64,000 bases of DNA from Pirellulaceae bacterium (GCA_026004795.1 BPJV01000004.1:657215-721214), one strand, 5' to 3'; shown: positions 52,030 through 61,715, counted from the stretch's first letter. The notes: generated by a model not told the origin, from the sequence alone. Numbers and translations are program-made.

Positions 52030-53130
52030 CTACCGTAACTCACCCAATCGCTGCGTTCTCCCGTCGGGGAGGGTGATGCGCCAGAAGTCCCAGCCGTTGA
52101 TGGAACGTTTCGATAGACCTGCGTTTCGAATTGCGTGAAGAGCCGCGGCGGTGGGATTGGGGAAGGATTGGCCGGCGGTGTGGATGGTGCCGTCGGCCTC
52201 GATGGTGGCGGTCAAGGCGCGGCGGCGGTAACGGGCGGTCAAGGGAACAGGTGGGCTCAGGACACCGCGAGCGATCAAGTCGGAGATGGTCGTCGAGTAA
52301 GTGCGGATCGATCGTTTCTTCTTCGTTGATTTCTTCGGTTCTGGTTTTTCTCGAACCATGTCGGATGCCGATGCCGCTGTCGACGCACGCGTTCGATCGC
52401 CAGCGGGTGAGGCGGTCGACGAGCCTTCGTTCGGCGCGGCAGCGGTCGGATGCAGCTCGGGCGTCGGGAAGTCGATGTTGAACTCCATCCGCCGCAGAGA
52501 CGCTTCGATCTCTGAGGTCTTCAACGTGGGAACACTGCGACGAATCAATCGCACCAACGAAGGGCTCGGGCCGTCACCGCGGCCAAACAACGCTTCGACC
52601 GCCGCAGCCACTTGGCGATCAACGAAATAGGCGTCCCACAACTGGTCGATCTGGCGATCGCTCATCGCCGCCTTCGATAGCATGGCCAGGCATTTCTCAG
52701 GGTGCGTGGCGGGATCGCTGATGCGAAATTGCCGGAAGAGTTTTTCTTCGACGGGCACCGCGGCGTGGGAGTTGTAGATCCGGTACTCGTCGCCGTTGGT
52801 CAGCACGACCCATTGCACCCCGGCGACGCTGGCGTAGCCCATGATCTGATTGGCCCACCGGCGGTCGTCGAGCGATTCCTGCAGCGCCTTCGCTTCGACG
52901 AACATGCATGGCGTCCGCCTGATCATCAAGGCATAATCGACCGGCTTGTCCCGCCCCTGCTGCCGGTACTCCATGTGAACGTCCTCCAGATCCTCGACGT
53001 CCCAATCGAGAGCCCGGAGGATGGGCTGGATCAGCGTGGCTTTCGTGTTCTGCTCGTTGATCGCCGTCTTGCCGTAGCGTGCAATCTTGCGACGCACGTC
53101 CTCGATCGTCGCCATCAAGTCTACTGCCAC
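52030..53130 (-). CDS. HsdR_N-type endonuclease domain fused to a RAMA domain
   Basis: A GTG at 53130, with GGAGG six bases upstream, gives 366 residues. Residues ~5-160 match the type I restriction HsdR N-terminal domain: NEQNTKATLIQPILRALDWD, then DYALMIRRTPCMFVEAKALQ, which supplies the D...ExK nuclease residues (Asp66-like, EAK). After a Pro/Ala/Thr-rich linker, the last ~95 residues (LIARGVLSPPVPLTARYRRRA, GWDFWRITLPDG) are a RAMA domain, a module thought to read DNA-base modification. The layout suggests a modification-dependent or modification-guided nuclease. It is divergent from the IS66 region and convergent with the defence operon. No separate methylase or specificity subunit is next to it. 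Confidence 0.82.
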   Translation of the reverse strand: MAVDLMATIEDVRRKIARYGKTAINEQNTKATLIQPILRALDWDVEDLEDVHMEYRQQGRDKPVDYALMIRRTPCMFVEAKALQESLDDRRWANQIMGYASVAGVQWVVLTNGDEYRIYNSHAAVPVEEKLFRQFRISDPATHPEKCLAMLSKAAMSDRQIDQLWDAYFVDRQVAAAVEALFGRGDGPSPSLVRLIRRSVPTLKTSEIEASLRRMEFNIDFPTPELHPTAAAPNEGSSTASPAGDRTRASTAASASDMVREKPEPKKSTKKKRSIRTYSTTISDLIARGVLSPPVPLTARYRRRALTATIEADGTIHTAGQSFPNPTAAALHAIRNAGLSKRSINGWDFWRITLPDGRTQRLGELR

Positions 53131-53358
53131 GAACTGCCTCCCATTCCTCTGCTCGCTGCGATCCTGATTCCCGGCGGCAGCCGCCTCCTGGCAGGGGCCT
53201 ATTCTTCGGCCTGTTTGGGTGTTTCCTGCATGCTGCCGAAAGCGAACATTTTAACACAAACAGTACATCGTTCGGCATCGGGTTTGGGAGGTGCAGGCAT
53301 GGCCGCCGACTTTTGGGGGAACTCGGGCGTGGATGGCGAAAGCGATCGACCCGTCTTC

Positions 53359-53456
53359 AGCGTCGCGATTGGTCGCGGACGCTCGGGATGGCATCACTTC
53401 CTGCAACACAACAATCGGCCGAAGTTTTAAGCGTCGCGATTGGCGGCGAACGCTCG
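53359..53456. repeat. Two copies of a REP-like hairpin
   Basis: Copies at 53359-53385 and 53430-53456 share AGCGTCGCGATTGG and end in ACGCTCG, with complementary AGCGT and ACGCT ends and CGCGA/TCGCG in the first. It is probably a small dispersed palindromic repeat. Confidence 0.6.
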
Positions 53457-53689
53457 AAGTTGGACGTATTGGCGACCCTGTTTCGGACGCGTGGCGGGCC
53501 GGGGAGATCGCTAGGAAAAAGGGGTGTTCGGAGAGGCGGTGTTTACTCGGGCGAACATGTGAACGCCGAGAGCGCGAGAGTTTGAGGGGGTTGGGGGCGT
53601 TTTTGGGTGCCAGCGGAGGCAATGCTTCTCGGAATCGAAAACTCTCGGCCGATGGGGGGGGCTGGCCGAGCCAACGATTTCCAGCGTAA

Positions 53690-53722
53690 AAAACAAACCG
53701 CCGAGGGCATCACCCCTCGGCG
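53690..53722 (-). terminator. Rho-independent terminator on the minus strand
   Basis: Read on the minus strand, the hairpin CGCCGAGGG/CCCTCGGCG with a short loop is followed by TTTGTTTTTT. No gene on the minus strand now ends just upstream; the gene it served was probably displaced by the IS66-type insertion. Confidence 0.6.
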
Positions 53723-54049
53723 TCGTTTGGCTACTTATACTCCCCAAGCCACCTCACGCTCAGGAAGATCAGCTCCCAGTGCAAAACTGTGTTCATAGGA
53801 TTCTCAGGCATTCGGGACTCGGAAGCCGGGCTTTCCGAGAGGGGTGTGCTGTGGCCCAAAGCCTTGCATGCTTCTGGCAGAAAGAGCGCTTTCTGTGAAG
53901 GCATACGGCACCGCCACGACGACGCTTTTTCCGAGCATCAGTGAGTTTGCGGTAAGCGTGCGGGCTGGAAAAATTTTGGATTGAGTTGGGTGAGTGGCGG
54001 GTTGGGCTGAGCGGGCTAGATGGTGGTGGGAGGGGGCGATAGCCTGGAA

Positions 54050-55777
54050 CTAGCGGGTTGCCGGGGCTGGCGGTTGGCTGGATTTAGATGCTTCGGGGGA
54101 TATGCCCGCCTGGGCAAGCTCGGTTTGACGCCGAGCGTAGTTCCAAGGGAGCCAGGCATGGGGCTGGGAGGCCACGTCGTCGGCGTGGCGAAGCAACGCT
54201 ACCAGATATTGATAAGGATTGATGCGATTCAATTCGCACGTGTGGATCAGCGTCATGTAGACGTCGCCCGCCTCTGCTCCGTTGGCTGAGCGATAGAAGA
54301 GCGAGTTCTTGCGGTGCAGAATCGATTTCTTCAGGGCGCGCTCGGCCACGTTGTTATCCAGAGGAGCACCGGGAACTCGCAAGAACTGCGTCAGCCGCTC
54401 CCAGTGCTTGAGCATGTAGTTGATCGCTTGCCCAAGCGCTGAATTCGGCTCCACCCGCCGGTCGTCCAATTGCCGGGTCATCCATTTGTGTAGCCCGTCC
54501 ATCACCCGCTGGCTCTTGGCACGGTGCAACGCCAGCCGCTTCTTGGGAGACAATCCCTTACGCCGCGCCTCGGCATCCACGCGGTAGACGTGACTGAGCT
54601 GCCGGATCACATACTCCGTCTCTTCGGGGAACACGTCGACCAGGTCCACGAAGTTCCGCCGCGCGTGGGCCAGACAGTGGGCCACGATCGTTCGCAGCTC
54701 ATCGGTCATGTTCCGCGACAACGCATCGCACATCTGGATCGGCACAGCCAGTTCTTCCGGGCGATCGCGCAGCACCGCCGCCAGGTTCTCGCCCGCATGC
54801 CGATGCCCGCTGAAAAAGAGCGCAGCATCGAGCCCTTCTCGGCGGGCAACCACCGTCGAAGTGAACGTGCCGGTGCGAGTTCGACCTGAGCCGCTATCCG
54901 GTTTTTCCAAGCCCAGCTTATTCAGGATCTTGATCGACGTGTCGTCGTTGTGATACAAGTCCCAATGCGATGTCTCATGGATCAAGGCGTGGTAAACCAG
55001 CTTGGGGATGGGCAGGTAGGTGGCAACGATTTGCCACTGCGTCGACGGCGGGAGGGGCGTGCCCAACGCCTCCTCCAGCCGTGCCAGTCGGTTGAAAGGC
55101 AACCCCGACCCGTATTTCAACAGAGCAATCATGGCCGCGGACGTCTCGTCGTACTTCTGTCCCTGCGCTTCGGGCGGCGCCTCGGCGTGGAACAACTGTC
55201 CGCACAGAGTGCATCGCAATCGCTGCAGCCGATAGACCGTCGCTGCCAACGGCGGCTGGCCGCTGACCCGCACCACCACCCGCGGACCGATCTCGTAGAG
55301 CTTGCCGTCACCGCACTCCGGGCAGATGTCGTCAGGTCGCAATCGATCGTGCTCGACGCGGACCTCTCGCGCCGCCTGGTATTGGTCGGCCCCGTTGCGT
55401 CCATGTCCGGGCTGAGCGGGCGAGGCCGGCGACGCTGGTTCCGACGCGGCAGCGCCGTCCGTCTCAGCCCCCTCGGCCGCCGCCTGATCGCCCGACTTGC
55501 CGCGCCCGATCACGTTCTTCAGCGTCTCGGTGTTGCCGAACAACACTCGCTTGAGCCGACTTAGCCGGACGTGGTCGTCACGCAACAGGCTCATCACATA
55601 GTCGTACGACCGCAGCACTTTCAGCAGCAGGTCGTAGTCCGTCTCTTCCAACTTCCGCTGCTCGATCCGGTCCAGCAGCCGGTTCAAGTCGTCGATCGTG
55701 ATGTCGACCACTTGCACCTCCGGCCGCGATGAGCCTGATCGTCGGGATGGTCGTTTCCGTTGTGCCGAGCCAGCCAT
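54050..55777 (-). CDS. tnpC: IS66 transposase TnpC
   Basis: This DDE transposase of about 575 residues (a GTG start at 55888 would add 37) begins with DITIDDLNRLLDRIEQRKLEE-type sequence, then a leucine-zipper region. A zinc-finger segment follows (CPECGDGKLYEIG with RCTLCGQLF), and then the catalytic core, with Asp in YHNDDTS, Asp in MCDALSRN and Glu in DNNVAERALKKS. It catalyses IS66 transposition but normally needs TnpA and TnpB, which are both frameshifted here, so the element may be immobile. Confidence 0.9.
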   Translation of the reverse strand: MAGSAQRKRPSRRSGSSRPEVQVVDITIDDLNRLLDRIEQRKLEETDYDLLLKVLRSYDYVMSLLRDDHVRLSRLKRVLFGNTETLKNVIGRGKSGDQAAAEGAETDGAAASEPASPASPAQPGHGRNGADQYQAAREVRVEHDRLRPDDICPECGDGKLYEIGPRVVVRVSGQPPLAATVYRLQRLRCTLCGQLFHAEAPPEAQGQKYDETSAAMIALLKYGSGLPFNRLARLEEALGTPLPPSTQWQIVATYLPIPKLVYHALIHETSHWDLYHNDDTSIKILNKLGLEKPDSGSGRTRTGTFTSTVVARREGLDAALFFSGHRHAGENLAAVLRDRPEELAVPIQMCDALSRNMTDELRTIVAHCLAHARRNFVDLVDVFPEETEYVIRQLSHVYRVDAEARRKGLSPKKRLALHRAKSQRVMDGLHKWMTRQLDDRRVEPNSALGQAINYMLKHWERLTQFLRVPGAPLDNNVAERALKKSILHRKNSLFYRSANGAEAGDVYMTLIHTCELNRINPYQYLVALLRHADDVASQPHAWLPWNYARRQTELAQAGISPEASKSSQPPAPATR

Positions 55778-56026
55778 CGGGACGTCCACCGATTTGCAAG
55801 TCGGAGCGCGCGAATCGTTGAAGACCGCTTCGTGCTGCCGCTGCTGAGACACACGAGCAACTGGAACACACGAGGTACTCAGCCGCACGGCAGCTGCGCC
55901 GCCCGGGAGACCGAGCCGCCCGGACTATTAAGCAGTCGACGAAGCCGCCATCGTTTTATCCCATTTCGGCGAAATGGTAGAACGTCAATTTTCGAAAAAA
56001 TGACCAGCCTGGAGTGCCCCGGGCCG

Positions 56027-56391
56027 CTAGGCGCCGCGCCGCACCGGCCGCCAGTCCTCCGGAGCTTCGGTTCGCTCGGGATTACCCGCAGCCAACAGGA
56101 CCAACAGTTGATGGGCGGCCAGCGATGCGGCTGCCGCGTCCTTGCCGCCGTCGGGCCAGTGCCGGAAGCGTCCGGCCGACAGCCGTTTCTGGCACAGCCA
56201 AAACCCCTGGCCGTCGTACATCAGCACCTTGATGGCCGTGCCCCGGCGGTTGCGGAACACGAACACGGCGCCTTCCAGGGATCTTCATCGAGCACGTCCT
56301 TGCACAGACGCGCCAACCCATCGATGCCCTTGCGAAAATCGGCCGGCTCGACCGCCACCAAAATGCGCATGTGCGGGGTGATCTGCAGCAT
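56027..56391 (-). pseudogene. tnpB: IS66 TnpB, frameshifted (copy 1)
   Basis: The frame starts MLQITPHMRILVAVEPADFR at 56391, as in IS66 Orf2 (PF05717) proteins. A one-base deletion near 56278 (one A fewer than in copy 2) moves the rest, FVFRNRRGTAIKVLMYDGQG, into another frame that ends at 56027. Comparison with the duplicate at 57126-57492 shows the lesion directly. Confidence 0.8.
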
Positions 56392-56396
56392 GGCCG

Positions 56397-56904
56397 CTAC
56401 TCCTGGCGGACCAGTTGGCTGAGCGTGGCCAGGTCGGGCGGCTGTGCTTCCCTTCCAACGCAGGGTCAGCTTGGTGCCGCGGCCGTTTTCGAATTCCAAT
56501 TCGCATTCCGCCTGCGGACTGACATTCGTTATCGGCGCCAGGTCCACGAATGCCCCAGCACCGCCACGACGACGCTTTTTCCGAGCGTCAGCGGCCTTAC
56601 CCCGTGCCCCACCGCGACCGTCCATCCGTCTTTGCAGGGTATAGTAATCGAGCTTCAGCGACCCGGCGGTCTTCGCGACGCCATGCCTTTGAGCGACCTG
56701 GCACGCCAAATCCCACAGTTCATCTGGAATCCGCCCGCGTCCCGACTTCGCCCCCCTCCACTGCCTGAACGCTTCCACAGCCTGCTCGAAAAGCCGATCG
56801 TTCGTTGCAGTAAGACGCTCGTACGTTGCAGTAAGCGAATCGCTACTTGCAGTAGAATCATTAGTTGCAGCAAGACGCTCGTCATGTGCAGTCAATTGTT
56901 CCAT
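56397..56904 (-). pseudogene. tnpA: IS66 TnpA, frameshifted near its end (copy 1)
   Basis: Starts MEQLTAHDERLAATNDS, with a repeated ATNDRLT-like heptad leader, then a helix-turn-helix IS66 Orf1 domain (IPDELWDLACQVAQRHGVAK). An extra base near 56445 fuses the end to the tnpB frame instead of stopping at 56397. Confidence 0.75.
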
Positions 56905-57125
56905 AGAACGGAGCTCCTTTCGGCTAGAGGATCAAACCCACCTCCAGCCTACCCGTTCCCCCAAAATCCCTCACACACGCTTACCGCAAACTCACGCCGC
57001 ACGGGCGACTGCGCCGCACGGGCAACTGAGCAGTCGACGAAGCCGCCATCGTTTTATCCCATTTCGGCGAAATGGTAGAACGTCAATTTTCGAAAAAAAT
57101 GACCAGCCTGGACTGCCCCGGGCTG

Positions 57126-57492
57126 CTAGGCGCCACGCCGCACCGGCCGCCAGTCCTCCGGAGCTTCGATTCGCTCGGGATTACCCGCAGCCAACAGGAC
57201 CAACAGTTGATGGGCGGCCAGCGATGCGGCCTGCCGCGTCCTTGCCACCGTCGGGCCAGTGCCGGAAACGTCCGGCCGATAGCCGTTTCTGGCACAGCCA
57301 AAACCCCTGGCCGTCGTACATCAGCACCTTGATGGCCGTGCCCCGGCGGTTGCGGAACACGAACACGGCGCCTTCCAAGGGATCTTCATCGAGCACGTCC
57401 TTGCACAGCCGCGCCAATCCGTCGATGCCTTTGCGAAAATCGGCCGGCTCGACCGCCACCAGAATGCGCATGTGCGGGGTGATCTGCAGCAT
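57126..57492 (-). pseudogene. tnpB: IS66 TnpB, frameshifted (copy 2)
   Basis: Starts MLQITPHMRILVAVEPADFR at 57492 and reads well through LSAGRFRHWPDGGKDAA. An extra base near 57229 then shifts the frame compared with copy 1, giving a premature end near 57181. Confidence 0.8.
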
Positions 57493-57497
57493 GGCCG

Positions 57498-58024
57498 CTA
57501 CTCCTGGCGGACCAGTTGGCTGAGCGTGGCCAGGTCGGGCGGCATGCTTCCCTTCCAACGCAGGCTCAGCTTCGTCCCGCGGCCGTTTTCGAATTCCAAT
57601 TCGCATTCCGCCTGCGGACTGACATTCGTTACCGGAGCCAGCTCCACGAATGCCCCGGCACCGCCAGGATGACGCTTTTTCCGAGCGTCAGCGGCCTTAC
57701 CCCGTGTTCCACCACGACCGTCCATCCGTCGTTGCAGGGTATAGTAATCGAGCTTCAGCGCTCCGGCGGTCTTCGCGACGGCCGTGCCTGCGCGCGACCT
57801 GACATGCCAGTTTCCAAAGTTCATCTGGAATCCGCCCGCGTCCCGACTCTCGCCCCCCTCCACTGCCTGAACGCCTCCACAGCCTCCTCGAAAAGCCGAT
57901 CGCTAGTTGCAGTAAGCCGATCGTTAGTTGCAGTAAAATCGTTCGTTGCAGTAAGAGAATCGCTGCTTGTAGTAGAATCGTTCGTTGCGGTGAGACAATC
58001 GTTCGATGCAGTAAGCTGTTCCAT
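57498..58024 (-). pseudogene. tnpA: IS66 TnpA, frameshifted (copy 2)
   Basis: The ATG at 58024 begins the repeat-rich leader (LTATNDFTATNDRLTATSD). An extra base near 57847 breaks the frame, and the rest, VAKTAGALKLDYYTLQRRMD to LSQLVRQE, continues in another frame to 57498. Confidence 0.8.
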
Positions 58025-58115
58025 GGAACGGCGCTCCTTTCGGCTAGAGGATCAAACCCACCTCCAGCCTACCCGTTCCCCCAAAAATCCTCACACACGC
58101 TTACCGCAAACTCAC

Positions 58116-58268
58116 GGTAGTCCCTGTCAAGCGGCGGCCCAGTTCGGCAAGGCTGACCCTGCCGACGTCCAGAGCACCAGCCACCAAATCGCCAAGTGTT
58201 TTCGCTTGACTCAAACGCAAACCGGCACATACAGTAAGGACCCGGCTATAAGCTTCCATACGATTCAT
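58116..58268 (-). pseudogene. N-terminal stub of an IS4-type transposase
   Basis: From the ATG at 58268 the minus strand encodes ~50 residues (MNRMEAYSRVLTVCAGLRLS, then LVAGALDVGRVSLAELGRR) that look like the start of an IS4-like transposase. The IS66 terminal repeat begins directly afterwards, so the IS66 element inserted into this gene. The remainder is not on the other side of the IS at 53940. Confidence 0.55.
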
Positions 58269-58602
58269 GGCGGTTCCCTCCGTGTTCTTGGGCTGGAGTC
58301 AGGACTGTTGTTACCCAACTTAATACCCAATAACCCGTTGCGTGACACCGCCAATTTTCATGCGCCCACGCACACGTCGTCCGGAAAACTGGGGATGGTT
58401 CAGGTGGGTGGCACGAAATTGCTTCTGCTCGCCCGCACACATCGTCTGGAAAAATCGGGATGCCTCAGAGTGACACTAGAAAATTCTACGTTCCTGCTAA
58501 TGCTAATCGGCCAAGCCCCGGTTAGTTTGCGGTTGCACGTATTACGAAATCGCGTCTCCACTGGGATTGTACGTGAGCACGTTTCTAAAGCGTGCGCAGG
58601 AA
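58269..58602. other. Short non-coding stretch
   Basis: The 334 bases between the transposase stub and the WG-repeat gene contain only small, unconvincing open frames. It may hold the end of the former insertion sequence. Confidence 0.4.
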
Positions 58603-59589
58603 TCATTGACGCCTTGACGGAGGCCACAGTTCTTTGCCATCTACGTTGATATACCCCCAGCTCGTGTTGGTGTCATCCAGAAAAACGCCTACTTCGGCAA
58701 CGCCGTTTCGAAAGTCAAAGGCATCATCATATTTCGGATCGATCGTTAATTTGCCTCTTGTGTCGACAAATGCAAACTTACCACCAGCTAGGCCGTTGGC
58801 GGTCACTGTGCCGTTAACATATGCCCGCGCCAAGCCGCAGAAAACACTGCCAAGAAAGGTCGCATCTGATCTAAATCTAACTTGTCCGTCGAATCCAATA
58901 TTGATCCAGCTATCTCCATCACGAACAGAGACATTATCAGGACCAGGAAGTGCCATTTCCGGGAACTGTGGTGGTATAGCCCAGTTAAGATCGGCATCTA
59001 TTATCCCGTACAATGTTCGCTCATCTCTACCCCCTTTTATCTCTACTTCTACGCCGTAAAATCCATTTCCCGAAGGCAACACATCGGTTGCATTTAACCT
59101 CGCGATCTGACCGCTGAGATTCACCATTTCCCAGCGTCCCGAGCGCATAACCGGCAGCCACTTACTTATTGGATCAAAGTCCAGCGCTTCCTCGAACTTG
59201 GGCTCAATCACCCAGTTTCCGTCCCGATCAATAAGCCCCCATCTACCATCGAAATCTTCTACCGCTGCAAATCCGCCATGAAAATCCCGACATATGGCAT
59301 ATCTGGTTGGCATCAATCGCCCGTCTGCGCACAGGTACGTCCATTCAGTCCCAATCTCGACAGATAGCATTTGTTCCGAGAATTCACAATACGTCTTTAC
59401 TCCGTTTACGGAATGCAGCTCTTGACCTCGGAAATCAACAACAACCAGATTACTAGCGTTTTTTATGTACGCAATTCCAATTCCCCCTCCTGCACCGTCG
59501 TAATTCGGCTCAACCACAATTTCGCCGCGATCATTGATTAGTCCCCAGCGCCCGTCAATTGATACTGGGAGCAGAACGTTACCATTCAT
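58603..59589 (-). CDS. WG-repeat protein, candidate immunity protein for the adjacent Rhs toxin
   Basis: The ATG at 59589 follows GTGGAAG and gives 328 residues. The protein has several WG-type repeats: DGRWGLINDRGEIVVEPNYD, then DGRWGLIDRDGNWVIEPKFE, and near the end SWGYINVDGKELW. It has no signal peptide. WG-repeat proteins are often found next to Rhs or other contact-dependent toxins, where some serve as immunity proteins. This one starts 13 bases after the Rhs toxin fragment stop and is on the same strand, which fits that role, but there is no direct evidence. The local A+T content is higher than in the Rhs core upstream. Confidence 0.8.
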   Translation of the reverse strand: MNGNVLLPVSIDGRWGLINDRGEIVVEPNYDGAGGGIGIAYIKNASNLVVVDFRGQELHSVNGVKTYCEFSEQMLSVEIGTEWTYLCADGRLMPTRYAICRDFHGGFAAVEDFDGRWGLIDRDGNWVIEPKFEEALDFDPISKWLPVMRSGRWEMVNLSGQIARLNATDVLPSGNGFYGVEVEIKGGRDERTLYGIIDADLNWAIPPQFPEMALPGPDNVSVRDGDSWINIGFDGQVRFRSDATFLGSVFCGLARAYVNGTVTANGLAGGKFAFVDTRGKLTIDPKYDDAFDFRNGVAEVGVFLDDTNTSWGYINVDGKELWPPSRRQ

Positions 59590-59602
59590 AACAACTTCCA
59601 CT

Positions 59603-60985
59603 TTAGTCCGGGCATGCTCCAGTTTCTTCTTTCAACTGGCGCAACCATTGTCGATTTTTCACCATACCGTACCAATAGGTTCCCTCATAATCCTCAGGAT
59701 TTGCGAGACCTTGTCCAATCGTTTTCGCGCTTGTAACGAGCCGTTCGTAATACTCTCCCGCGGCGTTGATTTCTTCTACCCCAATCGGAAACGGATTTGC
59801 GACTTCAATCCCTGCCAATGTCGCTGCCTCTACGTGGGAGCGGCCGCCGGCTCGTGCATTATTATAAATGAGTGCCGCGACAAACGGCGCAAAGACATAT
59901 TTTCCTCCTTTACGGACAAAAACCTGGCCAACTTTGCCAATTGGTTTAGCTCTTGCGACTCCAGAGATCACGTACAAGCCGTAGAGTTCTGGCTTAGGAA
60001 TATACTGACCAATTGCGTTAAACCACTTCTTCACGTATGGCGTTCCACCGCGTTTGACGGCCGCATTAAAGCCCCGAATGAAGTCATTAGATGTGCAACG
60101 CTTCAGATGATTTATAAAGTCAGACATAAAAACACGCTGTTGCGCAATTGTGAGTCTTCCATCTCTTATGCGATGCTTTTGCATAAATCCTTGAAGCTTC
60201 TTGCTAAATTCGACTTTCACGTGTCCAGTGTATCCCGTTACAGGTCCGTGTCGTGAATAATTATGCGGTTTGCCGATTCCTATTCGTGCAGAATCCAGCT
60301 CCGGAAACAAACTTGGGTCTATACCTGACCATTCCCAGAGTTCCACTGGAAACACATGATGCCCCTTTCTTGTAACCGTGGTCTTGACCCCTGCGATAAC
60401 GACGGTCTCCAATCCACTCGGATCGGTCGCGTCGACGGGGCCGTTGGCGACGTACCGATACAGGTTCGCATCGCCGGCGGCGAATCCGATCAGGTCTTGG
60501 CTGAGCCAGCGGCCGAGGGTGGGGAAGTACCAGCGGGCGAGGTTGTATTGCAACTGCACGTCACTGTCCCACGACCTGCCAGTATAACCGAATACCGCAT
60601 CGACGGCATCTTGATGACTGGACGCAATCGGATTGCCCGCCGCGTCGAAGTCGGCTTCGTGGACCAGGTTGCCGAAACTGTCGAACACCTGATGCTCGCG
60701 GACCGTCGAGTTGCTATCGACCAGATCGCGGACCGTCCCCAGATGATCGGTCAGCGGCCAGTAGACGGGCCCAGCCCCCAGAAACGCGCTGCCGTGGAAC
60801 GCGTCCGGCGACCACCAAGACAAATACTGTTCGTCGGCTAACAACTGATCCACCGCCGCGCCCCACAGGTACCGATTCATCAACCGCGCCGCCTCCGCCC
60901 CTTCGGCGTCGAAATCAACAATCCGCAGCACCTCCTGACCATCGGCCCACACGAAAATCTCTTCGCAATCCCGCACGCATCCCAT
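59603..60985 (-). CDS. Orphan Rhs C-terminal fragment with toxin domain (GHH-type, putative nuclease)
   Basis: This 460-residue fragment starts in the Rhs core (LMNRYLWGAAVDQLLADEQY), has RHS-type YD-like sequence (TDHLGTVRDLVDS, YTGRSWDSDVQLQYNLARWY) and reaches the typical core end DATDPSGLE near residue 190. The variable part starts KGHHVFPVELWEWSGI, a GHH motif reminiscent of HNH-type toxin nucleases, and HNYSRHGPVTGYTGH follows. The remaining ~200 residues are unassigned. The 5' end of the Rhs gene is missing because an IS256-type remnant lies directly upstream. Its core is a close duplicate of that in the cassette at 62447-63628. Confidence 0.8.
   Translation of the reverse strand: MGCVRDCEEIFVWADGQEVLRIVDFDAEGAEAARLMNRYLWGAAVDQLLADEQYLSWWSPDAFHGSAFLGAGPVYWPLTDHLGTVRDLVDSNSTVREHQVFDSFGNLVHEADFDAAGNPIASSHQDAVDAVFGYTGRSWDSDVQLQYNLARWYFPTLGRWLSQDLIGFAAGDANLYRYVANGPVDATDPSGLETVVIAGVKTTVTRKGHHVFPVELWEWSGIDPSLFPELDSARIGIGKPHNYSRHGPVTGYTGHVKVEFSKKLQGFMQKHRIRDGRLTIAQQRVFMSDFINHLKRCTSNDFIRGFNAAVKRGGTPYVKKWFNAIGQYIPKPELYGLYVISGVARAKPIGKVGQVFVRKGGKYVFAPFVAALIYNNARAGGRSHVEAATLAGIEVANPFPIGVEEINAAGEYYERLVTSAKTIGQGLANPEDYEGTYWYGMVKNRQWLRQLKEETGACPD
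60408..60880 (-). repeat. Rhs core repeat, copy 1
   Basis: A 473-base stretch coding from MNRYLWG to DPSGLE is nearly identical to 63156-63628, with no length difference. Sequence diverges sharply on both sides, so the unit is suited for homologous exchange of toxin tips. Confidence 0.85.
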
Positions 60986-61027
60986 AACATCCTGCTACAA
61001 AGCAGGTTACGCGAATCCAATTGGTGG

Positions 61028-61672
61028 GTGGCGCGAATGGCACAGTCGATTGCGGTGGTCGAAGGGTATCGGGAAAGCGAGCAGAGTTGGTATGAGTTGC
61101 TGATCGACCTGAAGCAACGCGGGCTGACGATTGCTCCCAAGCTGGCGACCGCCGACGGTGCGTTAGGATTCTGGGCAGCTCTCCGTAAGGTGTTCCCGGA
61201 GACGCGCGAGCAACGCTGCTGGGTTCACAAGACGTGGAACGTGCTGAACTACATGCCCAAGAGTGTGCAGCCGCGAGCCAAATCCGACCTGCACGAGATC
61301 TGGATGGCGGAAACTCGCCAAGACGCCAACCGGGCTTTCGACACCTTCCTCGAAAAGTATCAGGCCAAGTACGACGCCGCCTGCCGATGTCTGAAAAAAG
61401 ATCGTGACGTGTTGCTCAGCTTTTACGACTTCCCAGCCGAGCACTGGAAACACTTGCGGACGACCAATCCGATCGAGTCGACGTTCGCCACCATCCGGCT
61501 GAGGCATCGCAAAACGAAGGGGAGCGGTAGCCGCCGCACGTGCCTGGCCATGATGTTCAAGCTGGCTCAGTCCGCCGAGCGGCGGTGGCGCCGCTTGAAC
61601 AGCCATGAACAAATCATTCCACTACTGGAAGGAAAACAATTCGTTGACGGAATCATCCAGGACGCCGCCTGA
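61028..61672 (+). pseudogene. IS256-family transposase, N-terminally truncated
   Basis: This is the C-terminal ~210 residues of a mutator-type transposase: GYRESEQSWYELLIDLKQRG, RCWVHKTWNVLNYMPKS, and TTNPIESTFATIRLRHRKTK with the catalytic Glu. The N-terminal half with the first catalytic Asp is absent. It adjoins the broken start of the Rhs fragment, suggesting the insertion removed the Rhs 5' part. Confidence 0.85.
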
Positions 61673-61715
61673 ACCCCTCACACCAAAACACAACATTTGA
61701 CAATAGCTCCGACCG

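Larger units (their letters stand above)
53131..53940. other. Non-coding stretch between the endonuclease gene and the IS66-type element
   Basis: No gene is supported here. It holds two copies of a REP-like sequence (53359 and 53430), a minus-strand terminator (53690-53722) and, at about 53908-53938, a 31-base match to the tnpA gene of the adjacent IS66 element (corresponding to 56562-56592). The match is followed directly by the IS terminal repeat and is probably a relic of another copy. Confidence 0.6.
53941..56995 (-). mobile_element. IS66-family insertion sequence, degraded tnpA and tnpB
   Basis: Perfect 20-base terminal inverted repeats, GTGAGTTTGCGGTAAGCGTG at 53941-53960 and its complement at 56976-56995, enclose tnpA, tnpB and tnpC in the usual IS66 order on the minus strand. 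tnpC is intact. tnpA and tnpB each contain a one-base frameshift. No 8-base target duplication was seen at the outer ends, consistent with later rearrangement. Confidence 0.85.
56996..58115 (-). mobile_element. Partial second copy of the IS66 element (right end only)
   Basis: About 1.1 kb duplicates the tnpB-tnpA end of the neighbouring element, including the 20-base terminal repeat at 58096-58115, but has no tnpC. Its sequence differs from copy 1 at scattered positions, so it is not a recent tandem duplication artefact. Confidence 0.8.
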
